Notes: a model not told the origin generated them from the sequence alone. Positions 11,511 through 24,812 are shown, counted from the first letter of the stretch. The stretch is DNA of 64,000 nt from Phoronis australis (GCA_002633005.1 NMRA01000052.1:62001-126000), one strand, 5' to 3'. Made by a program: numbers and translations.

Positions 11511-14500
11511 GCACCAAGTCAGTGCTCATATGTTATGTGGTTACACTGTAGAAGTGGTTGCAGTTTTCTACTGCCATTTTCTCTGTTGCAAACTAAATTC
11601 ATAGCAGTTTGAAGTTAACAATAACAATTAAATTAGACTTTGACCCTGTCTGTGGCTTTATGTGGGAAATCTTCATGGCACTTGGTACTAACATTAATTA
11701 ACACTGACCTCTACTCCTGTTCAAGTTAGAGATGTCCATGAACTAATGATTGGCTCAAAGTGAATGTTGCTATGAAATAAATCGAACAAGTGTATCAAGA
11801 TAAATTTTAGATGTAACAAGTAGTAATACTTGAAGATAGATCAGTTTGCTCACATTTGTTATTGATCCCACTTACGTAGCAAATCAATTTTGAAATTATA
11901 AGTTTTCGAGTATGAAATTGATTTGTTTGTAACTTTATTAAGAATTGAGATAACATTTTTGAACGCATGTAAATATGAAACTCAGTGGATCAATTCTTAT
12001 GCCGGTATTTTTCTGTATCGGTGCACCTAGATGCTTTGAGAAATCATTCAAACCTAAAGCCCATAACACACTCTGATGACTCATCAGTTTACAAATGTAG
12101 GTAGGTGTTGTGATATGAGCTTTGAGCTCATAAGTCCTATGAGATTTGTCATTTGAGATAAATCATATCCAATTCAACTTTTGTTCAACTGCCAGATCAT
12201 TGCGTGTTATTTTTGATATGATTTTTAATCAAGTGTTTTGATGTGGATTGAGATGTGTCGGCGAAATCACGAAATGAGGCGAGTCACGAATGTTTCCATT
12301 TGCGAATGTCATAGTGCTCCTGAATCCTATTTGAAGTAACCCCGTTATACATGACAATCTGACTACTGTCTACACTATGCGGAATGTGGGACAGTGTCGA
12401 CTGGGCTTGTGGGTTTAGTCCTTGAAGCAGGGCATGGATGAAATGGAAATTCAACATTGTGTTTAGGAACATTAATTACGATGTTAAAAAATGAAATGTA
12501 CTATGTAAAAATCTTGTGCAATATCATCAAACCACCCACCGTGCTGAAAAGTCGATAATAAATTTACCAAGGAAACACTTAATTCATGATTGGTGATAGT
12601 TGAATGTAAAGTTTGATTCTTTTTCTTGCACTAATTGGTAGATCGAGAGCAAACAGTGGTCAGTATGTTGAGGGCGAAGTGATTGATTCCACGTGTAATT
12701 TTTGTTCTATCATGAGTTGTTGCGAAATATAATGTTATTGCTCAGGAGCCTGTATTAAATGGATTTATCAGTACTTCATGTCGACAGGGACTTTTTGTTT
12801 CAACATGTCAACTCTTTCACTGCCATGTACTTTTCTGCAACTTGCCTATTCCTGCCAAATATGGCAATGGCAAGTTGGGTGGTATTTGTCCATTCTCGAC
12901 TCGGCTAATCCCAAATTTCAAACAACAGGATGACGGTTGCATCAAATCCCGACTGAAAGGAATTTTACCATTTTTAAGAAGAAATTCCTGTCGAAATGTG
13001 GTTGATGCAATGGCCAATAACTTTCCATCACTGAGGTTTCATCGACTTGAAGTCAAAATGATTCTGATTCGGTATGCTGGGAGACGAGGTATGAACCGGG
13101 ACTGGCAGGGTACGTATTTTTAAATTTTAAGCAAATCTCTTCATTGACCATTAGTGTTTTTTAAGCCGACTCGAACATATGTCATAATTATGTCATTAAA
13201 CAATGTGAGCATGTTAGCTTGGAAGTTTCATAAAAATCCCCCAACAAATAACATGCGTGCACACAGCCTAAAAAATAGGGGGCTCGAATTTTTGAGAATA
13301 TGGACCTTTCACTAAAAAAGGGAAACAGGGTGGGGTATGTTTAGAGCTATGAATTGTGCATTCGCCGAATGCCTGCCTTTTAATAAGGACTTTTCTATCA
13401 TTTTCTGCTTTTTTCTCACTTTTTGTTTCTCTGAGGCTGACCTTTACCAAATGGGGGCTCGTTTGAGCCCCCCAGGGTGTGCGCATGAATCGCAAATGAA
13501 TTAAGATCATTTTTGACAATTCCACCCTATTTTCTAGGTATCCTCAAAAATAATGGACAGTGAAAGAAGATGTATAACTGATCGCACGTAGATGCACAAG
13601 TTTTTAAGGGAAATGTGTAACATGTCCAAATCTATCCAGACTTCGATGTTTTTATGGCAGCCTCAATTCACAATGGGACGGAAATATCACGATAAACTAG
13701 CACTGTTGTCAAACTAAGTCGGAGTTTAATATTGGATGCATGACACGGACACGCATTGTCATTCTTACGATTCGGTCAGATACGTATCTCTTTGGCACCA
13801 TTTTTGAAATTAGTTACCAAACATACTGATACACTGTCAGTCTTGTACCAACTTTCATATGTGGTGCGTAAACATTTACAAGTGGTTGTAGAACAGGTCA
13901 AGTTATTCCTGGAACAATTTGCACCCGATTTCAGTCAAGTGTGCTGCTTGTTGTCTGTCTGTGTGTCCAGAGGTGTTGACCTGTTCGGTATTCCTTTTTT
14001 ACTTTTCTACAATGCATGCCAAAAATAATCAATTGGACAAAATTCCGTTTCCTTGTCACGACGTGTAATAATCTGTAACTGCCCATCATTCTTGCTATTC
14101 TGGCATTGAATTCTGCGTGCACTCATCTGCCATGGCAGCTTGATGGAGAAGATTCTGGGCCACTGTGCCCCATTACTTATGGGGTGACTGCACTTTGCAT
14201 TTAAAAAAATCAGTACTTCTGCATTGCAGTGCACAAATTTCAAGTATGTCACATGGCAATACATAATTTGTACTCACTTAACTAGGAAGGGGTACTTTTT
14301 AACCAAAACATAAAAACACAAATATTTCAACAATGAGAAAGCAATAAATACAAGTAACGATATGACAATGAAAAATATAGTACAGTTGCATTACAACAAA
14401 CCCTCCTAGGAACTTTGTATACCATTTGTTGAAAACTGAAGTTTGCTCTAACCAAAGCAATTTGTATACAATTCGTATGACTTGGGACATTTTTCTAGAC

Positions 14501-14676
14501 CCATGTGCTCATAATTACTTGGCAAAACTTCATTCAGGAACAGCGAGGTGGGAGCGTAACACCACATTGTGGTCTTAAGTCACTTTTAATGAAACAGTCC
14601 CAGAACCAACTACCGGTATATTCTTGGCATACAACAAAGTTTGTTGTAGAACAGTTTGACTGAAACAATCAAAATG
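11511..14676. other. Intergenic, TMEM165 to BRCC3 (convergent 3' ends)
   Basis: The two neighbouring genes converge here, so both 3' UTRs lie within it. It contains one MITE-A copy (13252-13487). The largest open frames (12842-13123 plus, 13756-14028 plus) have no recognisable domain, no splice context and no conserved motif, and were not called as genes. Confidence 0.5.
13252..13487 (+). mobile_element. MITE-A copy 1
   Basis: An element of about 236 bp that begins CATGCGTGCACACA and ends AGGGTGTGCGCATG, imperfect terminal inverted repeats. The interior has the family landmarks GGGGGCTCGAATTTTT, AATTGTGCATTCGCCGAAT, CTCTGAGGC and ATGGGGGCTCGTTTGAGCCC. No coding capacity. Other copies are at 21362, 26083, 46403, 54085 and 55261. 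Confidence 0.8.
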
Positions 14677-17600
14677 CTAACGACTGTCTTGTCTAGAGCT
14701 GACATTTGTGACTGATTGATTTTTCAGTTGCTGTAATAATTGTTCTTTCTCTTTCTGCAATAAATCTGCCTTGATAGCGTTCCTCTTCAGCTTATTCTCC
14801 AGTGATTTCATAACCTGTCCCGTTAAAACCTCCATAATTCGGCATAGTGATTGACTGTATACTGAAATTAAGACAGAATTTAAATCAACAACACAAGAAA
14901 AGGGTAACAATATTCAACAAACCTATTGCAATCTCGGACACACTTCTTTTTTCAAGATTTAAAATTCCAGAAAGAAGTTTAAAAACTTCTTTATAATAAC
15001 AGATTTTTTAAAATTTCAATTTGTCAAGTCAAACAGTCGGAATTTTCTCAACACCTGCACCATGACAAATGTTCTTGTTTTAAGTATTTCTTCCACTAAT
15101 AATTATCAAATATCATTTAATATGACGAGCCATAATTTTCACTTTTCAAAAAGTGCATGCCAAATTATATGCACAAAGCACTGGTAAGTAGAGTTCACAC
15201 TTCTGTGAAACAGATCAGAACCTATAAGGATAATAATTCAGACATTTTGAATACAAAAAATCTTAAATATAATAAATCAGAGTTAAATTTGAAGCAAATG
15301 AGAGTGAATGTTTGATTAACAACACCGTCAAGCAGTAATTCTTCACTTAGTTTACTTAACACACAATGTGGCTGACAAGTGTTATTGTCAGATTTCCTAA
15401 CAAATATAATTTATTCTAAGGAATTTTTAGGCTATTACTACCACAGTTTGCACTGCGTATATGGTACAAAATAACAATTCATTCTTGCCTGATGAAGTTT
15501 CCACTATTTGTAGCAATTATTTCCGTACAAAATAAGTGAACATGCAAAATATATGGAAAATTACTGTAATATGTAGGGTACACGGTTTCAGATTGACCTA
15601 ACGTGTGGGTAATTTTGGCCCTTAACTTCAAACTAATCTTCAAATCCCATAGTTACCTGAAGCATTGTGTATGTTTGTAAGTGGGTCCAGGTTAGTATTC
15701 CTTGTAGTACTCGAGTATGCCTCTTCCTCCTCTTGACTTAAAATGGCCGGCAGTTTTATTAGTGACTGCAGGCTGCTGTGTGCTAAAGTAGAGTGGGGAA
15801 TGATGTGGAAGGGAATCTCGATTCGCATGAATCTGAAAAATTTAGAATCAAAGCGTTATTCAAGAAATGAATACAAACCAACCCTGACCTGTGATGAGTT
15901 GAGTTACGATGGAACCACGTTCTTAAGAAAGATCCATGGTATTATGTTTTAGAAGTGCCAGTTTTACGCTGTTCGTGCACGTATAAGGCATAAAATGCAG
16001 GTGTCGCAATCAGAGATTGTTTCCAGGTGTGGTAGTTTAACCCGTCAGCTGCAAACACTTACAAAGCTAAAGGCATCTGAACCTGGATTATTATTCAAGG
16101 CCACGAACTGAGTTCATCAAATGTTACAAACTGGGTTGTAATGTGCAGTATGTTTTCACAGCTTAGATGCTTTTGTTGTGGAATTAAATTAATTTCAGAC
16201 GCATTACCGGTGACAATAGTTGTCAACAAGCAATTATTTCACCAGGCTCAGAGGTACAGCTGAACACTAAAGGTAAAATCTGAAAATGTAGCATTTGCGT
16301 CACAAAAGAAATTCTTCATAACATGACTCACTGTTCTGGTTCGCCTTCAACACTTTGGTTTATTGACTGGAAACATGTCACTTGAATCCTGCCCACCTTT
16401 GTTGATTTATCTTCATTGAAGACAGAAAATATAATACCGATGAAGCCCTCGTCCATCATTTGATACATCGCCTGAGTGCGCACATCTGGAACCATGTAAT
16501 TCACTAATTGGTAAAAAGCAGCAGTTCCTGTCCAATTGGTTTTAAAGCATGAATTCTAGAGTCCAACTGTTTTAGCAAGTTGAGGTCCATTTTCATATCT
16601 TTATCAACCACGTGATGTTGCCATTGAGTATTGCTCTAGTGATAACGATTATAGTGAACAGTAAAACTGCCTAAAACCCTGTCACTGCACAACACAAACC
16701 AAACCAAACCAAACCAAACCAAAGAACCATATTTACGAAAATGCACACCTGAAACTGTATCTAATAAAAATACATCCAGACAAATATAGAGTTGAAGAAT
16801 AGACTTTCCCATTTCACCTATCTCACCTTTCTAAACACAGACAGAAACATTAGGTGCAAGGTCTGAGCTCATCAATTAGACACAACGGTCTGTTAAATAT
16901 TTAAGGTGGATAAGCCATTCTGTATCTCGAATTTGGCTACCCTACTAGTTATTGCCAGTAATTTTTCCTGTTAACAGAATTAGTCCACTAATGGGAAAGT
17001 GTGTTTTGTCTGATTATTTTCATGAACTGTTGCTTTGGTATTCACAAGGATATGCCAGCCAACCTTCCTCACCAAGTGAGAACCAGTGAGTATCACAGAA
17101 CTACAGACTTACCCTGTAAGAGGATGCTAGCTCTCAAGGATCTATATATTCATGTAAAAAGATTTGCACCACGACTAGATCATTTTTTACCCCCAACAAC
17201 TTTAATATGATAACTTACAACTAAAAAGTCTCCAAAACGAAGAACTTTCAGCTGAAACTTTCACCACGAAAACAAAATGACTATCACAGAAGCTCTAAAG
17301 GATGAACTACAACCAAAAATAGAGGGAGAGCATCAAATAAACAGTAAAAAGAATATTTTCTATCTTTCAACTCATTCAACCATGAACGCCATGTAGCCTA
17401 ACAGTGGTGTTTGATTGATGCCTTGAAGGGTTGAATGAGTTAATGCAAATATAAAGAGAGTTCAGGTGTTCCTTTAAAACACCAACTGTGAGCGATCTCA
17501 GGAATGTTGAGGGAGACTTACCAACATGTGATGGCCAGACTGTTATGTGTGGGTGAGAGTGATACCAGCCTAACACTCTCATTGGACGTTCCAGTTCATA

Positions 17601-20600
17601 CGCTAATCTCTGGAAATACAAAGAATCACAATTTAAGTCAAGGGGGATTTCATTCTTTGTGACAGCTTGAATATAAAAATCTTGAACTAGGCAGATTGAT
17701 CTTAATCATTCTTAACACTGGAACCGGTTCCAAAATTTTCCTTTCCATACTAGCTAGTAATGTCAATAATCAAAACGAATCAGTTTTAGACGGAGCTGAT
17801 CAACCTAGTCAAATATGGTGACTTTTTAACACTTTTTGTCCATGCCACAGTCTGTTAGGAGATGACACACATTTTCTGTCTGTGTGGTTGAGAAATCTGC
17901 TTTTTNNNNNNNNNNNNNNNNNNNNNNNNNNNNNNNNNNNNNNNNNNNNNNNNNNNNNNNNNNNNNNNNNNNNNNNNNNNNNNNNNNNNNNNNNNNNNNN
18001 NNNNNNNNNNNNNNNNNNNNNNNNNNNNNNNNNNNNNNNNNNNNNNNNNNNNNNNNNNNNNNNNNNNNNNNNNNNNNNNNNNNNNNNNNNNNNNNNNNNN
18101 NNNNNNNNNNNNNNNNNNNNNNNNNNNNNNNNNNNNNNNNNNNNNNNNNNNNNNNNNNNNNNNNNNNNNNNNNNNNNNNNNNNNNNNNNNNNNNNNNNNN
18201 NNNNNNNNNNNNNNNNNNNNNNNNNNNNNNNNNNNNNNNNNNNNNNNNNNNNNNNNNNNNNNNNNNNNNNNNNNNNNNNNNNNNNNNNNNNNNNNNNNNN
18301 NNNNNNNNNNNNNNNNNNNNNNNNNNNNNNNNNNNNNNNNNNNNNNNNNNNNNNNNNNNNNNNNNNNNNNNNNNNNNNNNNNNNNNNNNNNNNNNNNNNN
18401 NNNNNNNNNGTAAAAAGCAGCAGTTCCTGTCCAATTGGTTTTAAATCCTGAATTCTAGAGTCCAATTGTTTTAGCAAGTTGAGGTCCATTTTCATATCTT
18501 TTATCACCCACGTGATGTCGCCATTGAGTATTGCTCTAGTGATAACGATTATAGTGAACAGTAAAACTGCCTAAAACCCTGTCGCTGCACAACACAAACC
18601 AAACCAAAGAACCGTATTTACGAAAATGCACACCTGAAACTGTATCTAATAAAAATACATCCTGACAAATATAGAGTTGAAGAATAGACTTTCCCATTTC
18701 ACCTATCTCACCTTTCTAAACACAGACAGAAACATTAGGTGCAAGGTCTGAGCTCATCAATTAGACACAACAGTCTGTTAAATATTTAAGGTGGATAAGC
18801 CATTCTGTATCTCGAATTTGGCTACCCTACTAGTTATTGCCAGTAATTTTTCCTGTTAACAGAATTAGTCCACTAATGGGAAAGTGTGTTTTGTCTGATT
18901 ATTTTTTATGTACTGTTGCTCTGGTATTCACAAGGATATGCCAGCCAACCTTCCTCACCAAGTGAGAACCAGTGAGTATCACAGAACTACAGACTTACCC
19001 TGTAAGAGGATGCTAGCTCTCAAGGATCTATATATTCATGTAAAAAGATTTGCACCACAACTAGATCATTTTTTACCCCCAACAACTTTAATATGATAAC
19101 TTACAACTAAAAAGTCTCCAAAATGAAAAACTTTCAGCTGAAACTTTCACCATGAAAACAAAATGACCATCACAGAAGTTCTAAAGGATAAACTACAACC
19201 AAAAATAGAGGGAGAGCATCAAATAAACAGTAAAAAGATTATTTTCTATCTTTCAACCATGAAAGCCATATAGCCTGACAGTGGTGTTTGATTGATGCCT
19301 TTAAGGGTTGAATGAGTTAATACAAATATAAAGAGAGTTCAGGTGTTCCTTTAGAACACCACCTGTGAGCGATCACAGGAATGTTGAGGGAGACTTACCA
19401 ACATGTGATGGCCAGACTGTTATGTGTGGGTGAGAGTGATACCAGCCTAACACTCTCATTGGACGTTCCAGTTCATACGCTAATCTCTGGAAATACAAAG
19501 AATCACAATTTAAGTAAAGGGGGATTTCATTCTTTGTGACAGCTTGAATATAAAAATCTTGAACTAGGCAGATTGATCTTAATCATTCTTAACACTGGAA
19601 CCGGTTCCAAAATTTTCCTTTCCATACTAGCTAGTAATGTCAATAATCAAAACGAATCAGTTTTAGATGGAGCTGATCAACCTAGTCAAATATGGTGACT
19701 TTTTAACACTTTTTGTCCATGCCACAGTCTGTTAGGAGATGACACACATTTTCTGTCTGTGTGGTTGAGAAATCTGCTTTTTTATCAAAGTGTTTTAAGG
19801 TGTCAAGTAAAAGAATCGCTTTAAATGCTTACGACATGAAAGTCACCACTAAAATTTTACAAAATCAACTAGTAAATGATAATTAGCAATTTCATTCTAA
19901 AACTTAAAAAAACATTACTGCTGCAGAACTGTCTTGGACACGACAAATTCGGATCTATCAAATTTAGTAAATTGATCAGTAACAGATCTCCGTATCTTAT
20001 GAAAAGGCACCAATGTTGATTTGAATTTGCAAAAGTTTTGACAATGTCCATGCACATTGGCATACTACATATTATTCTAAACAGACACTAACCACAAACT
20101 TGAATACATGATAAACATATCAGCTGTACTAAAGCACTGCCTTAACACATGCATTACTACAGAGCAACTACTAATACAATACCTCAGCTTGTGTCGAGGC
20201 ATCTGACAGCTGCTCAGGAGAGATTTCTACTCTGTCCGGCTGCTTGTCTGATCGTTGTAGCATGATAACAGCAGAAATGTGCAAAATTCGATGTTGATCT
20301 ACCTGAAATGATATTAATACGACGGTCGTAATAAGTGCAAATAAATATTGGGAGATATTTGAAAAGCAGTATCAACCGGTCATACGACAGATCTATCGCC
20401 ACTGGTACCAATTGACCTATCGCCAGTATTTCAAGTAAAGGCTTAACTGACTAATCAGAATGCAGAATTCTCGACACACCTTCGTTTCCAAGCCGCCATT
20501 TTACCCGATAAACAACACGTCAGGTAAAACTGATTGTTTGTTTGTCAACTTTTCGCAAGGGGGCGGAGCTTGTGATAGGTCAATTATGAGCCCCATGGAT

Positions 20601-20838
20601 AAAAACATATATTCACGTTTACAATCACATACGGAATCTCTTTGCATGAATTCCCAACACTCCTGAATAACATGACAGAGCAACTATTGAGCCATTTCAC
20701 TGTATAATAGGACAAAGAACATTGATACCATACCTCTCCTATTAACAAGCCCATGACTTCTTCACTCTCTGTGGACAATACGTGTGTCAGGCAGGTCATA
20801 CAAGCATCAGCCTCAATGTGCACTGCACTCACAGCCAT
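14677..20838 (-). CDS. BRCC3: BRCC3/BRCC36, K63-specific JAMM deubiquitinase
   Basis: Six exons read on the minus strand: 20734-20838 (ATG at 20836-20838), 20183-20302, 19399-19486, 16332-16485, 15657-15832 and 14677-14861 (TAG). The phases join to give 275 aa, slightly shorter than the human forms. The MPN+/JAMM zinc site is complete: Glu27 in EEVMGL, then His92 and His94 and Asp105 in WYHSHPHITVWPSHVD, the last Asp codon being split by intron 3. The C-terminal exon is a Lys/Glu-rich helix (KAD..QKEKEQLLQQLKN), as in the family, where it pairs with Abraxas or ABRO1. The enzyme cleaves Lys63-linked ubiquitin in the BRCA1-A and BRISC complexes. Human BRCC36 has an extra stretch of about 25-30 residues between exon 1 and the VD..RILHI strand that is absent here. 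The assembly duplicates exon 3. Confidence 0.95.
16696..16720. repeat. (AAACC)5 microsatellite
   Basis: Five tandem AAACC units. The duplicate block has only two at 18596-18605, the kind of length difference expected between alleles. Confidence 0.9.
17522..17609 (-). pseudogene. Second copy of BRCC3 catalytic exon 3
   Basis: The 88 bp encode the same residues as 19399-19486 (RLAYELERPMR..HSHPHITVWPSH) with the same acceptor and donor. Using both exons in one transcript would shift the frame, since each is 88 nt, so only one copy can belong to a working mRNA. Best explained as the alternative haplotype left in the assembly. Confidence 0.85.
17906..18409. other. Assembly gap (504 N)
   Basis: An unbroken run of N. 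Its left flank is the end of duplicate copy 1 and its right flank is the beginning of copy 2. Any open frame crossing it is an artefact. Confidence 1.
18410..19782 (-). repeat. Direct duplication flanking the gap, copy 2
   Basis: Matches 16511-17905 over its full length, and then continues into unique sequence (TATCAAAGTG...). It carries the exon 3 copy used in the BRCC3 model because it adjoins exon 2 without a gap. Confidence 0.9.
20410..20586. mobile_element. MITE-B copy 1
   Basis: A 177-bp element bounded by AATTGACCTATCGCC and the inverted GTGATAGGTCAATT. The interior shares TTCGTTTCCAAGCC(G/T)CCATT and GATTGTTTGTTTGTC with a second copy at 56427-56605. Inserted in BRCC3 intron 1. No coding capacity. 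Confidence 0.8.
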
Positions 20839-21361
20839 GACGATTGTGTTCACTTCAAGCGTACCGCCGTTTAACCCCTGATGATGGAAACAGTATTATC
20901 CATTAGCATACTCGTCAACTACAGTCCCGCTTTTTGAAACTATGTCCCATGTCCCACCACATCATACACTTGAAGAACTTTAATGGAAACTTATCTCAGT
21001 AATCAAGTATTTTTCTTGGAAATCTTTGCACCCGTTTTAAAAGTTGTATAGCAGCTGGTTAATATCTCAATCGCGGCATATAATCATGAACAAAACACTT
21101 GATGAATTTGGTATTGATCGAGTGCACTGTACACACCTTTCTGATTACGAAACAATTTAAGAAGTAATATCAAGAGTTTTGATGCAAATGCGAGCCATTA
21201 TTTAATGACCGGTGCGTTAATCAGGGATCTCGCAGAACAGTACGCCACAAGGCAAACACAAAATGTTTTACGAGTATCAACAATTTGGCACAAGTAATTA
21301 CACGAAAAAAAATCTAATGATAACAGGTTGATTTGTAATCAAAGAAAGAAAGTAGTACCTG

Positions 21362-21595
21362 CATGCGCGTACCCAGGGGGGCTCATTTGGTGGAGTGGGC
21401 AGAAAGGTCCGCCTCAGAGAAAGAAAAAGTCTGAGAAAATGTGACAAAAGTCCACAGGAATTCGGCGCGAATGCACAATTCACAGGTCTGAACGTAGTAC
21501 CCCGTTTTTTTAGTCCCCATTGTTTTCAGTAAAAGGTCTACATACTAGATCTGGATAATTCGAGACTCCAAAATATTAGGCTGGGTGCATGCATG
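21362..21595 (-). mobile_element. MITE-A copy 2
   Basis: Reverse orientation to copy 1. Ends are CATGCGCGTACCCAGGGGGG and CTGGGTGCATGCATG. The interior GAATTCGGCGCGAATGCACA and TCCGCCTCAGAGAAA blocks match the family. Confidence 0.8.
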
Positions 21596-22087
21596 ACCCG
21601 AGAAGATTAATTATTCTCAACTTGGAATTTGTGACCTCCCTTCTCAGTTCATGCTACCCAAGGTCAAGTTTACAGCAAGTCGACATGTGCCAACGGCACT
21701 TTACTTTCCCATGCTATAACTGCTCCAAATTGAAAAATGAAATTTGAAAAAGGTGTTTGAAATTAGTGTCTGGTTGACCTTTGATGAGCAGAAATATTTG
21801 TTATTCTAAAGATGCAAGCTTCTTCAACGGTTTTTATTGTGTGATACAGACATGGTTGGCACTAGTCGGAAGAAGCGGTCCCACATTAAACCACACGGCA
21901 CTCAGCTGACTGGATTTAATGAGCAGGAACTGACGTTGCAGCTGGTGTATGTGAGGCAAGAAATCACGGATTTATCTAATATTATTTTACTTAATTTATG
22001 AAATATGTACACCCTCAGAAGAAAAAATTGTGACATACTTTGGACTTCTCAAATATTAGCAGTCGCTCGTCTAGCGCCATTGCTTTT

Positions 22088-23822
22088 GGTTAGGCCGCAG
22101 GGTGAGCAAACGAAAATGGCAGAAATTCAGCAAGAGCGAAATTTTGCCATTTTTCATGATTTTCACAAGCTCATATCTATTAGCATACTAAGTGGTGGAA
22201 AATGAAAAGTATGCCAGTGAAATATTTAATGATTCTTCTTTCTATTGATACCCATTACAAATATTTGGGCATTAATGAGTATTTTTAAAAATTGAAGTAA
22301 AGCGAGCACTTTACACATTTTTCATTCACTGGTAAATTCTTGTGACTTGCAATAGGGGTCAAACTTTCAGCTGCTAAATGGCCGTTATTGAACCGATTTT
22401 AATGATATTTTGTATGGAACTGTTAGCTAAAAAATTCTGCTTTCAACCCTGAGTGTACACCTTTATTTTTTTGATAAAAATACGACAAATGTCCTTTTTT
22501 TAATTTACTGCCTCGTCACTCTCTCACCTGGCATAATCACCCATCATGTCCTAATCCATTCCTCATCATTTTTTTCACTTTATCTCACCATTTCCATTTA
22601 GGGACACTTCTAAAAAGGTAACTTCAGTCATTTTTCTAGAACCATATTGACCATTCCAGGGTTCAAACTAAACTCGAACCTGATTGGTCAAATGTATTTA
22701 ACAGAACCAATAAAAACTTCTTTAAGTTACAAAAAGTGGCCCAAACTGGTGAAATATTTTCATTAAACGAGTACAAAACATTTTTAAAACTCAATTTAAA
22801 TTCAATTTAACTTCAGTTCATTTTTTTCCTATTTTCTTAAAAAATATTTTTGTTACACTTTTTCTACCTTGTGGTGGCACTGTTATCAGTTTCATTTTTA
22901 GAGAATTACATTTTTCATTAAAATAAATGTTCAGTCAACACTACAGTGCATCAAAACATTTCAGAATACAAATATGTTCTGTTTGGATAGTCACCAAAAC
23001 AACACCTCTCAGTTTCTATATTATTTGATAGGAATGAAATTGATTTAAAATACGTTGAAATTTTAGGGTCCAATTTAATTTTGTTTAATTAAAAATGTAT
23101 GTTATCAATTTTTATCATATAGTGTGCAACATAATATTGTGAAAACGTTGATCATACTTGGGAAAAAAGAATAATTCACATAACTACACAGGTTTTTAAA
23201 TAAATATCAAAATATTCTGAAAAGACTAGGTTTTTGGTTTTTGCTCTTTTTGAATTCATTTGTTATGCAAATTTCATTTTTTAGAATTGTTCTAAAATCT
23301 TTTGGAACAAAAGAGACTTTCGTTAAACCATAGTAATTCTTTATAAAGTGTTCTTTCATTTTCAAGGTAAGAAGTTGCTCCTTTTTTCAAAAAATCTCTT
23401 GTTCAATTTAGCTGCAGGAGCAAAAATGTCCTGTCACAAGTCGAAAAAAACTAAGTCGATGGCGATATTTTCAATTGTTTGTGTCTTTGTTTGTGCAAAA
23501 CATGTAGTTTGGTGTTGATGCCATGTTCTTAACCTACTTGTCAAGGACTCTCAATCTTGTTTTAGCATAGCAGCAAGCTATGGATTCCCAAATATAGTTG
23601 TCTAAACTTGCCATTTTCAGTGGTCTAAAATTTCTGGGTGCGTATCAAAAAAGGACATTTTTGAGGCTCTAAAACTTAAATAACTCAAGAACCGCCCAAT
23701 CGATTTAAAAAATTCAAAAAGTTATATAAATGGCATGTGTAGAGCTACCATTTAAGACTCTTTTCAAGTATTTTTGATGAAATTTGTATTTTCTTTGCTC
23801 ACCCGGCGGGCCAAGTTAGGCC
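22088..23822. mobile_element. Putative 1.7-kb non-autonomous element with GGGTGAGCAAA termini
   Basis: A perfect 11-bp inverted pair, GGGTGAGCAAA at 22100-22110 and TTTGCTCACCC at 23794-23804, is flanked outside by GGTTAGGCC-like sequence on both sides. Sub-terminal segments (GAACCGATTTTAATGAT on the left, GAACCGCCCAATCGATTT on the right) are also partly related. The interior is AT-rich without a long reading frame. The class is not assigned. Confidence 0.45.
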
Positions 23823-24003
23823 AGGGCCTTGCGGAACGGGTATATCTAACAACTGTGCAGTACACCAATCAAAATTTACCGGTAAGAGTGTCATGACTAG
23901 TGTAGTGTAGGTTTCAAGTAGGCAGGGCCTATAAAACCATGCAAAACATAGTCTACTCCATACAGCTTATCCTTCACAGTATCGAAAGTAAGGAAATACA
24001 CAT

Positions 24004-24812
24004 AGTGTACCTAATTATCGGACGGAACCTAAATATCGGACATTTCATAGAATCTTACTTGAAGCATAATCTGAGAATTAAATGACACCAATTTTTGTTC
24101 CGTTGTAATGCATTCAATGTTCGGCACCATCTCGTTTTTTACAGCGTTGCCTCGTTTTGATTTCACCGAGAGAGGGTGCAATTTAGACCCCCAAGTCGGC
24201 CTAAAATGGACGATCGCATAAATCGGTTATAAAAGTTGAAAATAAAATCTTTTTCCACAATGACACTATCTCATTGAACTGACAATATGTCACTGTTCCA
24301 TTTTTTCGTTTGTTTTTAAACTCAAGTCAAACCCTGACCGCGCACGTGCGGGTGTCATATCAAGAAGCCTAAGTGATACTAAAAACTGCAGTGAGTTTGC
24401 ACGTGCTTTAGTCGTCTGCACTAATTCATCGAAACGACTTGGCGCCGTCATCAGATTTCATTTTATGGATTTTTTGTTGCGAATGGACCTGGGTTCTAGA
24501 AGCATATATGTCAAAACACTCGAGCTGAAACTTGGCGACAAGGTGCCCGCGGCCATTACATGGTTAGTCAGTTTTCCGCGGTGTGGCGTATGGAGAAACA
24601 TGGTGTCCGATATTTAGGTTCTCCGAAGGTTTGGTTGTTGTGTTTTTTGAAGATCAGTCGAAACACAAATGTGGCTTTCAGTGACAAGATATAGTAACAG
24701 AACAATTCTGTGAAGGTAAATCTTTATTTCAGCAAAGAATTTACAACAATCCGTAGTATTGTTATTTAAATATAATGCAAAATGTGCCAAAACGTCCGAT
24801 AATTAGGTCACT
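24004..24812. mobile_element. Putative 0.8-kb inverted-repeat element with ACCTAATTATCGGAC ends
   Basis: The left end AGTGTACCTAATTATCGGAC and the right end GTCCGATAATTAGGTCACT are near-perfect inverted repeats of about 19 bp. A second inverted pair of the same motif sits inside (ACCTAAATATCGGACAT at 24027-24043 and TGTCCGATATTTAGGT at 24604-24619). No coding capacity was seen. Confidence 0.6.

Larger units (their letters stand above)
16511..17905 (-). repeat. Direct duplication flanking the gap, copy 1
   Basis: This block starts GTAAAAAGCAGCAGTTCCTG and ends at the N run. It is nearly identical to 18410-19782. One visible difference is a pentanucleotide run: five AAACC units here against two in the other copy. 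It contains a second copy of BRCC3 exon 3. Confidence 0.9.

Noticed and set aside
12842-13123. 93-codon frame between TMEM165 and BRCC3
   Set aside because: No domain, no splice context, mixed low-complexity composition; probably chance.
17809-18507. Open frames of about 190-230 codons across the N gap
   Set aside because: They are made almost entirely of X residues from the 504-N run.
21852-22001. 49-codon frame starting MVGTSRKKRSHIKPHG after a possible acceptor
   Set aside because: Not recognised, no second exon found, and the possible donor after TTGCAGCTG is weak. It may be a first exon of a gene divergent from BRCC3, but cannot be supported.
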